Below the pieces are notes generated by a model. The model had not been told where the DNA came from. It made no database searches and worked only from the letters and a program-made list of their open reading frames with translations. Both the position numbers and the translations under genes were made by a program. From contig JAHCJK010000031.1 of the NCBI GenBank assembly GCA_026184295.1, positions 1 through 39,563 of the forward strand: DNA of 39,563 bases, in the 5' to 3' direction. The stretch is from Planctomycetota bacterium (GTDB lineage: Bacteria > Planctomycetota > SZUA-567 > H5-PLA8). Shown here piece after piece: positions 1 through 8,800 of the stretch; within the stretch, counting starts at the first letter, position 1, and the number at the start of each line of letters is the position of its first letter.

Positions 1-1463
1 GGACGCGCCTGCTGGCCGCGGTGCGCCGTCCGCTGCGCGCGTCCGCGCTGCTGGGGCTGCACGGGGCGCCGGGCGAAACCGGCGCGGAGCCGGCGAAGCG
101 CCTGGCCGCGGAGCAGGAACCGGAGGCCCTCGTGCGGGCGCACGCGCTGGTCGCGCTGGGTTCGTTGAACGGCGGGAAGGGCGGGGCGGCGCTCGCCGCG
201 TGGTTCGACGCCGCGCCGGGGCTCGCGTGGCGCAGGCTGGCGGTCCTGAGCATGGCGCAGGCCGACGGGGACCCGGCTTCGCTCGCCCTGCTCAAGGATC
301 TCCTGGAGAAAGCCCTCGCGGCCGAAAGCGCCGCCTGGTCCATGAAGGCCGAGGACGAAGCGCCCGCGCCCGCCATGCCCGCCGGTCTCCAACTTCTGCG
401 TCCGGTCCTGTATGCGCTGGCCGCGCGGGACGACGGCACGCCGGGGCTGCTCCGGGCCCTGGAACTGAAAAACCTGGAATTGCGCGAATTCGCCCTCCGC
501 GCGGTGGCGCAGCGCCGCCCTCCGCAGTGCGCCGCGGCCGTGCTCACCGCGCTCTCGGGCCTCGAACGCATCGACGTCCCCGACCTCGCGCGGCTCTTCG
601 AAGCGGTCTTCGGCCCCGAACACGCGCCCATGCTTCGCGAACTGCTCGCCAAGGGCAACGACGCCGGGCGCGTGGCCGCCGCGAGCATCCTGGCGCAGCG
701 CCCGGACCTGGCCGGCGACCCCGCGACGCTGCAGGCCCTCGTCTCCGCGTGCAGCGACCTCTCCTCGCTGGTGCGCGCGCGCGCCGCCAAGGCGCTGGGC
801 CGCGCCCGCCACGCCGAGGCCCTGCCGGACCTGACGGCGCTGCTCCTGGACACCGACCCCGAGACCTGCGCCAACGCGGCCGAGGCCGTCGCGCGCATCG
901 GCGACCGCGAAGCCTGCGCGCGCGCGGTGGTGGCCTCCACCCGCGCCTTCCGCCGCGACATCCGCTGGTACCGCGCCTTCGGCATCGCCGCCGGGGAGAC
1001 CGAGGCCGAGTCCCTGATCAAGCTCACCGCGTCCGACGTTTGGACCGACCGCTACGCCGGCATCGCCGGGCTGGCCGCGTGCGCGCGCCCGGAGGCCCTC
1101 GCGAGGCTCCTCGAGATCTACCACGACCCCGATTCGCCCCTGCGCACGCTCGCCTTCCGCGCCCTGCCCGAACAGGGCGAGGCCGCCGTCGCGGGGCTCG
1201 CGCCCGATCTCCAGGACCCCAAGCCCGCGGTGCGCGCGCAGGCGCTGCACGTGCTCGGGCGCCTTCCGTCGCCGGCCTCCGCGAAACGGCTGCTCCAGGC
1301 GCTCGACGACGAAGACCCGGGCGTGCGCGCGATGGCCGACTGGGGCCTGCGATCGCTCACCGGCAAGGACGCGGGCTACGATCCCGCGGGCGAACCCGCC
1401 GCCCGCGCGGAAGCATCCAACCGCTGGCGGGGGCTCCTGCCCGCTGCGCTCCGCGCCCCGTAG
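1..1463 (+). CDS. HEAT-repeat protein, 5' end outside window
   Basis: The reading frame is open from the left edge (frame of base 3) to a TAG at 1461-1463, so the start lies upstream; the GTG at 21 is only an internal candidate. About 486 residues are visible. They consist of Ala/Leu/Arg-rich paired helices with the HEAT/PBS-lyase repeat pattern, for example 'LVRARAAKALGRA' followed by 'ALPDLTALLLD', and near the C terminus 'AVRAQALHVLGRL' and 'GVRAMADWGLRSL'. HEAT repeats are protein-binding scaffolds; no catalytic motif is visible and the partner is unknown. No membrane segment is seen in the visible part. The next gene, gatA, begins 75 bases downstream on the same strand and is functionally unrelated. 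The HEAT assignment is firm; the role is not assignable. Confidence 0.85.
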   Translation, partial: TRLLAAVRRPLRASALLGLHGAPGETGAEPAKRLAAEQEPEALVRAHALVALGSLNGGKGGAALAAWFDAAPGLAWRRLAVLSMAQADGDPASLALLKDLLEKALAAESAAWSMKAEDEAPAPAMPAGLQLLRPVLYALAARDDGTPGLLRALELKNLELREFALRAVAQRRPPQCAAAVLTALSGLERIDVPDLARLFEAVFGPEHAPMLRELLAKGNDAGRVAAASILAQRPDLAGDPATLQALVSACSDLSSLVRARAAKALGRARHAEALPDLTALLLDTDPETCANAAEAVARIGDREACARAVVASTRAFRRDIRWYRAFGIAAGETEAESLIKLTASDVWTDRYAGIAGLAACARPEALARLLEIYHDPDSPLRTLAFRALPEQGEAAVAGLAPDLQDPKPAVRAQALHVLGRLPSPASAKRLLQALDDEDPGVRAMADWGLRSLTGKDAGYDPAGEPAARAEASNRWRGLLPAALRAP

Positions 1464-1538
1464 GCCCGCCGCTCTCTCGCTTGCCGATCCGCCGCCGTTC
1501 CGTAAGCTGGTGCCCCTGAGCCACTCACGGAGACGAGG

Positions 1539-3023
1539 ATGCCTTTGGATTCGAATGCGTATGCGTGGATGAGCGCGCGCGAGATCGCCGCGGGCGTTCG
1601 CGCCCGAAAATTCAGCGCGGAAGACGTGGCCCAGGCGGCCCTGGCGCGCGCCCGCGCACTGGACCCCAAGCTGCAGGCCTTCGTGACGGTTCTCGACGCC
1701 CTGGCGCTCGAACAGGCCCGCGCGGTGGACGCGGCCGTGGCCGCGGGCAAGGACCCCGGCCCGCTGGCGGGCGTGCCCGTCGCGATCAAGGACAACCTCT
1801 GCATCCGCAACACGCGCACGACCTGCAGCTCGAAGATTCTGGCCACGTACGAACCGCCCTACACGGCCACCGCGGTGGAAAAGATCGTCGCCGCCGGCGG
1901 GCTGACCATCGGCAAGACCAACCTCGACGAGTTCGCGATGGGCTCCAGCACGGAGAACAGCGCCTTCGCCAAGACGCGCAATCCGTGGGACGCCACGCGC
2001 GTGCCCGGCGGCAGCTCGGGGGGCTCGGCCGTGGCGGTCGCGGCGGGCATCGCGCCGCTCGCGCTGGGTTCCGACACGGGCGGCTCGATCCGCCAGCCCG
2101 CGGCGCTCTGCGGCGTGACGGGCTTCAAGCCCACCTACGGGCGCGTCTCGCGCTACGGGCTCGTGGCCTTCGCGAGTTCGCTCGACCAGATCGGCCCGTT
2201 CGCCCGCGATGCCCGCGACGCCGCGCTCCTGACGGCGGTGATCTCCGGGCAGGACCCGCGCGACGCCACCAGCGCCTCGCTGCCCGTCCCGGAAGGGCTT
2301 CTTGACCTGCCGGCGCGCGCGGACCTGAAGGGCGTGCGCCTGGGCATCCCCAAGGAATACTTCATTCCCGGCACCGACCCCGAAGTGGCCGCCGCCGTGC
2401 AGGAAGCCATCGGCGTGCTGAAGGGCCTGGGCGCCGAGACCGTCGAGGTCTCGCTGCCGCATTCCGAGTACGGCATCGGCGTCTACTACCTCGTGGCCAC
2501 CGCGGAAGCGTCGAGCAACCTGGCGCGCTACGACGGCGTGCACTACGGCCACCGCACGGAAAAAGAAGTGGGGATGGTGGAGATGTACGCGCGCTCGCGC
2601 GCCGAAGGCTTCGGCGACGAGGTCAAGCGCCGCATCATGCTCGGCACCTACGCGCTCTCCAGCGGCTACTACGACGCGTACTACCTCAAGGCGCAGAAGG
2701 TGCGCGCGCTGGTGAAGCAGGATTTCGAGAAGGCCTTCGAACGCTGCGACGCGATCGTCAGTCCCACGACGCCGACGCCGGCCTTCAAGATCGGCGAAAA
2801 GACCGACGACCCGCTCGCCATGTACCTCTCGGACATCTTCACCATCAGCGCCAACCTGGCCGCGGTGCCGGGCCTGGCGATCCCCTGCGGCTTCAGCGCC
2901 GCGGGCCTGCCCATCGGCCTGCAAGTCATGGGCAAACACTTCGACGAGGCCGGCGTGCTCGGCATCGCCGCGGCCTACCAGGCGAAAACCGATCATCACG
3001 CCCGGCGTCCGGCCCTGGGCTGA
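1539..3023 (+). CDS. gatA: Glutamyl-tRNA(Gln)/aspartyl-tRNA(Asn) amidotransferase subunit A
   Basis: GatA is the glutaminase subunit of GatCAB, which converts Glu-tRNA(Gln) or Asp-tRNA(Asn) to the amidated form in the cytosol. The 494-residue protein has the full amidase-signature fold. The Lys-cisSer-Ser triad is visible: Lys84 in 'VAIKDN', Ser159 in 'GGSSGGS' and Ser183 in 'SDTGGSIRQP'. The 75- and 24-residue spacings match those I recall for the S. aureus enzyme (Lys79/Ser154/Ser178). The tail 'RRPALG' matches the usual GatA end, so the gene is full length. The start is the ATG preceded by 'GGAGACGAGG'. Neither gatB nor gatC is next to it in this window, so the complex is encoded at split loci. 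Other amidase-family members are less likely given the long GatA-specific stretch 'RVSRYGLVAFASSLDQIGP'. Confidence 0.96.
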   Translation: MPLDSNAYAWMSAREIAAGVRARKFSAEDVAQAALARARALDPKLQAFVTVLDALALEQARAVDAAVAAGKDPGPLAGVPVAIKDNLCIRNTRTTCSSKILATYEPPYTATAVEKIVAAGGLTIGKTNLDEFAMGSSTENSAFAKTRNPWDATRVPGGSSGGSAVAVAAGIAPLALGSDTGGSIRQPAALCGVTGFKPTYGRVSRYGLVAFASSLDQIGPFARDARDAALLTAVISGQDPRDATSASLPVPEGLLDLPARADLKGVRLGIPKEYFIPGTDPEVAAAVQEAIGVLKGLGAETVEVSLPHSEYGIGVYYLVATAEASSNLARYDGVHYGHRTEKEVGMVEMYARSRAEGFGDEVKRRIMLGTYALSSGYYDAYYLKAQKVRALVKQDFEKAFERCDAIVSPTTPTPAFKIGEKTDDPLAMYLSDIFTISANLAAVPGLAIPCGFSAAGLPIGLQVMGKHFDEAGVLGIAAAYQAKTDHHARRPALG

Positions 3024-3115
3024 CCCCGCGGCGCTTGTTTTTTTCGGGATTTTGGACGATCCTATATCGGCTCGCGCCGCCGTGTGGCGCCCGTGCAAGG
3101 GACAACACCAAGGGC

Positions 3116-4465
3116 ATGTCCGCTCACACGCACTCCGCTTCATGCACCTGCGGACAGGTCGTCTTTGATCTATCCATGAAGAAGCCCGGCCACGTGCTGA
3201 TCTGCCCGTGGTGCCGGAAGAAGTACAAGCTCGTCGAAGGCGACCGCATCGAGGAGTGGACCTCCGGTTCCGAGCCGCCGCCTCCGCTGCCCGAATCCAA
3301 GCCGCCCAAGGAAGGCGATCCGGCCCCTGCGAAGCCGCGCAAGCACACGACGCTGATCGTGAAGAAGCGCAACGTCACCTCGGTAAGTTCCAAGGTCGTC
3401 GCGGCTGCCAAGCCTTCGGCCGAGGAAAAGCCGGAAGCCGCCAAGGCCAGGCCCGCCGCGGCCGCGCCCACGAACGGCGAGAGCGCCGGCAAGCCCGAGC
3501 GCGATCCGGCCGGCAAGAGCGACCTGGTGCTCAAGCGCTCGCAGTCCTCCGTCTTTACCAAGTCCAAGCTGGCCCTGCTGCGCAAGGCCGCCGAGGCCGG
3601 CGCGTCGGACGACGGCAAGGACGAAGACGACGGCGGCGCGGCGGAGGACGGCGGGGATTCGGCCAAGGAGTCCGGCGCGACCGAAGCGATCGAGATGCCG
3701 GACGAGGACGCGTCCGAAAGCGGTTCGCTGGAAAGCGGCGAGACCGGCGCGATCGAAGAGCCCGGCGAGCCCCGCAAGAAAAAGAAGAAGAAAAAAAAGA
3801 AGAAGAAGCGCGCCAAGTCCTCCGCAGGCGAATCCGACGGCGAGCCTCCGGAAAAGGGCTCGACCGAGAAACTCGACTTCGACGAACTGGGCGAAGAACT
3901 GGCCGCGGAAGGCGACGATCCCGCCCAGGCGCAGGTGGATATCCCCGCCCTGACCGGCGAGAGCCTGTACAGCCTCGAGGGCGATTCGGTCGAGGCGAAA
4001 TCCCGCGAGAACCGTCCGACCGAGCGGCTCCAGGCCGTCTCCACGCGTTCGGTCGCGAAAGTCGTCTCGCGGCGCGCGCGGCCTTCCACGCCGCTGGACG
4101 TGGATTTTATCGACGAGCCGCAGCCGCCTCCGCCGCTGACGCTGGAAAAACTGGTCGTCTACATGTTCATCGCCGCGGTGCCGCTCGGCGCGCTGGCGTT
4201 CGCGGTCTACATGTGGTGGGGCATCCAGGAAGGCGTCTACCAGTTCCAGGACCGCGTGATCTTCGGCATCGTGATCAAGGGCAACAACCCGTGGGTCTGG
4301 GTCGGCGGCATCCTGCTCGGCGCGCTGTCCTTCCTGCTCGCCTGGGTCGTGTACATGTACCTGTTCGTCTACCGCGGCAAGCGGGCGGAAGGCGAGAAGG
4401 CCGAGAAGAAACCGGGCGAGGCCGCCCGTCCCAAGCGCGCGCGCAAGTCGGCGGAAAGCGAATGA
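3116..4465 (+). CDS. Zinc-ribbon, poly-lysine, two-TM membrane protein of unknown function
   Basis: I do not recognise a named family. The 449-residue product begins with a likely zinc ribbon (C-x-C near residues 8-10 and 'CPWC' near 33-36). A long charged, disordered, Ala/Lys/Glu/Asp-rich middle follows, with a run of 11 lysines at residues 221-231. Two C-terminal membrane helices lie at about 346-366 and 391-418, and the tail is Lys/Arg-rich. I chose ATG 3116 over the in-frame TTG at 3035: the extension would cover AT-rich intergenic sequence and place extra residues before the zinc ribbon. The stop overlaps the start of the glycerate kinase gene (ATGA), so the two are probably translationally coupled. 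The zinc ribbon plus TM layout recurs in the products at 24681-26387 and 27679-30669. The A8 run inside the lysine tract is discussed in the findings. Confidence 0.8.
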   Translation: MSAHTHSASCTCGQVVFDLSMKKPGHVLICPWCRKKYKLVEGDRIEEWTSGSEPPPPLPESKPPKEGDPAPAKPRKHTTLIVKKRNVTSVSSKVVAAAKPSAEEKPEAAKARPAAAAPTNGESAGKPERDPAGKSDLVLKRSQSSVFTKSKLALLRKAAEAGASDDGKDEDDGGAAEDGGDSAKESGATEAIEMPDEDASESGSLESGETGAIEEPGEPRKKKKKKKKKKKRAKSSAGESDGEPPEKGSTEKLDFDELGEELAAEGDDPAQAQVDIPALTGESLYSLEGDSVEAKSRENRPTERLQAVSTRSVAKVVSRRARPSTPLDVDFIDEPQPPPPLTLEKLVVYMFIAAVPLGALAFAVYMWWGIQEGVYQFQDRVIFGIVIKGNNPWVWVGGILLGALSFLLAWVVYMYLFVYRGKRAEGEKAEKKPGEAARPKRARKSAESE

Positions 4466-5619
4466 GCGCCCCGCGCGCCGTCGTGGCCTGCGCATCGTTC
4501 AAAGGCACGCTCTCGTCGTTGCAGGCCGGCCGCGCGGTCGCCAAAGGGCTGCGCGCGCTGGGCATCGCCAGCGACGTCGTGGCCCTGGCCGACGGCGGCG
4601 AAGGCCTGGTCGAAGCGCTCGCGCGCGCCGTGCCCGGCGCGAAGCTCTATTCCGCGCGCTGCCGAGGTCCCCTGGGCGAAAAGCGTTCGGCCCGCTGGGC
4701 TTTGCTGCCGAAAGGCCCCGGCCGCCGCGTGCCTACGGCCGTCCTCGAAATGGCCGCGTCCTCGGGGTTGCCGCTGGTGCCCGAGGCCCGGCGCGACCCG
4801 CTCGTCACCACCACCTGGGGCGTCGGCGATCAGATTCGCGCGGCCCTCGACCGGGGCGCCGGCGCGATCCTGCTCGGCATCGGCGGGAGCGCCACGAACG
4901 ACGCCGGCGCCGGCATGGCCCAGGCCCTCGGCGCGCGGCTCCTGGATGTCCAGGGCCACGAACTGCCGCCCGGCGGCGGAGCGCTGCGCGCGCTCGCGAA
5001 GATCGACCTCGCGGGGATCGATAGGCGGCTGCGCAAGGTCGCCGTCACCGTCGCCTGCGACGTCGAGAACCCGCTCTGCGGCCCGCGCGGCGCCAGCGCG
5101 GTGTACGGTCCGCAAAAGGGCGCGACGCCCGCGAAAGTGAAGCTGCTCGACGCGGCGCTCGCGCGCTTTGCCCGCGTCGTCCGGCGCGACCTGCGCAAGC
5201 AGGTGCGGAACGTCCCCGGCGCCGGCGCCGCGGGCGGTCTCGGCGCGGGCAGCCTGGCCTTCCTGAACGCGCGGCTGACCCCGGGCATCGAACTTGTGCT
5301 GGAAGCCGTCGGCTTCGACGCGCGCATCCGGGGCGCTACCTTCGCCGTCACCGGGGAAGGGAAACTCGACCGGCAGACCCTGATGGGCAAGGCGCCCGCG
5401 GGCGTGGCGCGGCGCGCGCGCGCGTCCGGCGTCCCCTGCGTGGCGGTCGGCGGCGGGATCGAGGCCGGCGCGCTCCCGGCGCTGAAGCGCATCTTCGCCG
5501 CGACCGAGAGCCTCTCGGAGTTCGCGGGTTCCTCCGCCCAGGCCCAGGCACGCGCGGCGTACTGGCTGGAAAAACTGGCGCGGGCGCGCGGTTCCAAGTG
5601 GTTGGCCGCACGCCGGTAA
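4462..5619 (+). CDS. Glycerate kinase (GarK/GlxK family)
   Basis: This enzyme phosphorylates D-glycerate with ATP, usually to 2-phosphoglycerate in this family, feeding glycerate from glyoxylate or serine metabolism into glycolysis. The 385-residue length is normal. Family motifs are present in order: 'ASFKGTLSS' near the N terminus, 'ALADGGEG', 'GIGGSATNDAGAGMAQALGA', 'YGPQKGA', 'GAGAAGGLGAG' and 'GEGKLDRQTLMGKAP'. The start overlaps the upstream stop as ATGA, which fits translational coupling to the membrane protein before it. In the first motif the usual Pro-Asp before 'SFKG' is Cys-Ala, so an acidic residue conserved in most relatives is missing; the rest of the active-site region looks intact. 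Family assignment is confident; the exact product isomer is inferred from the family. Confidence 0.93.
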   Translation: MSAPRAVVACASFKGTLSSLQAGRAVAKGLRALGIASDVVALADGGEGLVEALARAVPGAKLYSARCRGPLGEKRSARWALLPKGPGRRVPTAVLEMAASSGLPLVPEARRDPLVTTTWGVGDQIRAALDRGAGAILLGIGGSATNDAGAGMAQALGARLLDVQGHELPPGGGALRALAKIDLAGIDRRLRKVAVTVACDVENPLCGPRGASAVYGPQKGATPAKVKLLDAALARFARVVRRDLRKQVRNVPGAGAAGGLGAGSLAFLNARLTPGIELVLEAVGFDARIRGATFAVTGEGKLDRQTLMGKAPAGVARRARASGVPCVAVGGGIEAGALPALKRIFAATESLSEFAGSSAQAQARAAYWLEKLARARGSKWLAARR

Positions 5620-5812
5620 AGCACTCGCGGCCGGCGGTTCATTAAATTCCCTGACGAAAATTCGAAAGTTCGCGCGCGGGCCTCCGTTGACGAGATGGCG
5701 GCGCATCGCGCCGTCCTACCTGTTTGGTCGGCAAGGACAGCTTGGCGGCGGAGTCCGTTCGATCCGCGTGGGCAAGCGGAAGGTCCGCCTTCCGTGGAAA
5801 GGCCTTGTCGGC

Positions 5813-8800
5813 ATGAAGCCTCGCATGCTCCCGTGGTTGCTTTGTCTGGCGCTGGGTTCGGCGCCGGCGCGCGCGTCCGAAGCGGACTACCGCTACGCCG
5901 AGGAACTTTTGAAGCGCGAAGGCGCCGGCCTGCCCACGCGTGACCTGGTCGAACGCCTGGCTCAGGAACTGGAGCGGAGCCCCGCGGCCTCCGCGCGCCT
6001 GGACGGCATGCTCGTCCGCGCGCTGCTGTGCCGCAGCCAGGCCCGCGCGGCCACCGAGACCGAACGCGCCGAACTGCTCGCGCAGGCGAAGAAACTTTAC
6101 GAAGACTTCGAGGCCAAAGGCAAAGGCCATCCGCTCCTGGAGGTCTGCCGCGCCGAAGCCGTGGCGCTCGAACGCGACTGCGCCAAGGCCCTGGCCGCCG
6201 CGGCCGAGCACGATCCGGTGCGCGGCAAGGAGAAGCGCGCCGAGGCCGCGAAGGTGCTGGGTGCGATTGCCGACCGGAGGAAGGCGGAGGCCGAAGCCCT
6301 GCGTCCCGCGGTCGCGAAAGCCTTCAAAGACCTGGACGCCTACATGGAGGCGCACCCGGAGATCGAGCGCGCGCCCGGGCACCTCGTCGATGCGGCGCGC
6401 CGGGCCCTGAACGCCTACATCCCCGCCGACAAGCAATACGTCGTCGCGCGTTTGGATCAGTTGGAGACCCTCGACCCGTCCGACCCCGCGCGCAAGACGC
6501 TGGCGGGAGAACTGGCCGCCTATTGCCAGGCGCAGCTTGGCTGGGACGTGTACCTGTACCCGGGCCTCGAATCCGTGGCGATGTGGTACGGCTTTCTGAA
6601 AGGCCGCGTGCACGCGACGGCGGGCGACGACGCCCAGGCCGAGACGAGCTGGCAGGACGCGATCTCCACGGTCGAGGCGCTCGACGATCCGGCGGCGGTT
6701 AAGGAAGCGCGCGAGATCAAGCTGCTGATCGGGCGCGATTTCATGGCCCTGCTGCTGCGCCAGGCGGAACGGCAGCCCGGCCGCTACGCGACGGCCGCGC
6801 AGGTCTCGCAGCAGCTCCAGCGCGATTATCCGCAGATGGCCTCGGCGGATCCCGGCAAGGAGGTGCTCATCGGCGGCGCGAAGGCGCTGGCGCACCTGCC
6901 CGACGCGGACAAGGAACAGTTCGAGGCCGCCGTGGGCGATCTTCGCAAGGTGATCGTGCTGGGCGGCTGGGGCGCCAACGCCGCCTGCCGCGCGCTGGCC
7001 GAGGTGCTCGCGGAATCGCGGAAGCGAAAGCTGACGCTGGACCTGACGCCGCAGGCCTGGTTCGACGCGGCGCACGGGCTCTTTCTCGACGGCCAGATCG
7101 CCTGGCGCGACGCGCAGGAACGCCGCGCGGCCGGCGATGCGCCCGGCGCCGAACGCCTTGCGGAGGACGCGCGGCATTCGTACGAGCAGGCGATGCAGGC
7201 CTTCCGGAACACGATCGGGCAGACCCGGGCGCAGGCGCAGAAGGAACCGCTCGCGCGCCTGCAACTGGAACCGCGCGCCTGGTTCGAGTCCGGGCTCTGC
7301 GCGTACAAGCTGGACGATTTCGCCTCGGCGCTGCTGGCCTTCCATGCCGTGGACGAGAACTTCTCGCCGCAGGGCCGCGCGAAGTGGCTGCCCGATGCGG
7401 CCCAGAACAGGCCCTGGTACTTCAAGCGGGAGGTCAAGGAGGCCCTCGCCGCGCTCGACGGCGTGGACACGGCCCATCGGCAGGAGGACGGGTTGCTGCG
7501 CGCTTCCGCCCGGAACCTGGTGGCCGCGTTCCAGCGTTTCCGCGCGGCGCATCCGGGGCAGACGCCGCCGGTGACGCCGAGAGGCTGGCAGGAAGAGGAC
7601 GCGCTGGCCGGCAAGCGCGTGCTCACCGAAGCGAACGACCTGCGCGCCGCGGGCCTGAAGGCGCTGGCCGGCGGCGACACGCGCGAAGGCGCTCGGCAGT
7701 GCCGCGAGGCGTTCGCGCGCCTGAAGGAGGCCGCGCGGCTCTTTGCGCAGGTGTCCCAGGATGACCGCAACTACGAGGCCGCGCTGTACCAGGCGCCGGC
7801 CGCGTGGCTGGCGGCGCAGAGTCTGGCCGCCGAGAAGTCGCTCGCCGCGCAGCTGGACGAACGGGAGCGCGAGGACGGCCGCGCGTGCGGGCGGAAGGCG
7901 CTGGAAGGCTTCGCGGTCTACGAGGCCTGGGTGGCGGCCCACCCGAGCCCGGACGAGTCGGTGCTCGCGCGCCGGTTGCGCCTGGGGTTGGCCGCGCAGA
8001 TGGGACGCGCGAACGCGCATTTTTACCTGCGGGAGTGGGCGAAGACCGTGGAAGCCTGCGACCGCATCGCGGCGCTGGAAGACCCGGCGCAGGACGCGGA
8101 GGCCTCGCGCAAGACCGACGCGGCGTTCCTGAAATTCCAGGCGCTCAGCCATCTGGCCGCCGCGGCCGAGCCACCCGCGTCCGATCGTCATCTGGAGGAT
8201 GCCCTGGCGCTCCTGCCTGCGCTGGATGCCCGGCCCGACTGGCGCGCGTACGCCGTGCGTAACTTGATGGCGCGGTACTCGAACGCGGTCGAGCGGGCCC
8301 GCCAGGGCGGCGGCGCGGAAGCGCGCGTGGCCGCGTACCACGGGCACCTGGCGGATCTCGCGGCAGGCATCGTGGCGGAGGCGAAGGCGCCGGAACTCGA
8401 GGACCGCCTGCGCCTGACGCACTATCTGCGCGAGGCCGGACGCCTGCGCGAGGCCGCCGATGCCGCGGCGGCGCTTCTGCAGGCCTTCGACCCCGAGAAG
8501 AAGAACGCGCGCATCGACGACGCGCTCTGGCCAGCGGTCTACGAGAAGATGACGCGCATCATCCGCTACGACGACCTGGACAAGTGGGAACGCTGCAAGA
8601 AGGACCACCTCGCGCTGCTGGACTTGATCTACGACACGCCCGAAGGCGCGGCGCGCGGGCGCAAGGGCGGCCCGGCGCTGGCGCACGACCAGCAGGATGC
8701 CGACTACGCGAAGGCGCTTCAGCAGCTCGCGACGATCCGCGCGAACTACGCCGACTGCGCGACCAACCGCCCAGCGGCGGGCGCGGCGGACCAGCTCCTG

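Noticed and set aside
3035..3115. TTG-started N-terminal extension of the zinc-ribbon membrane protein
   Set aside because: It covers AT-rich intergenic sequence with a T-run and adds residues ahead of a natural zinc-ribbon start at 3116.
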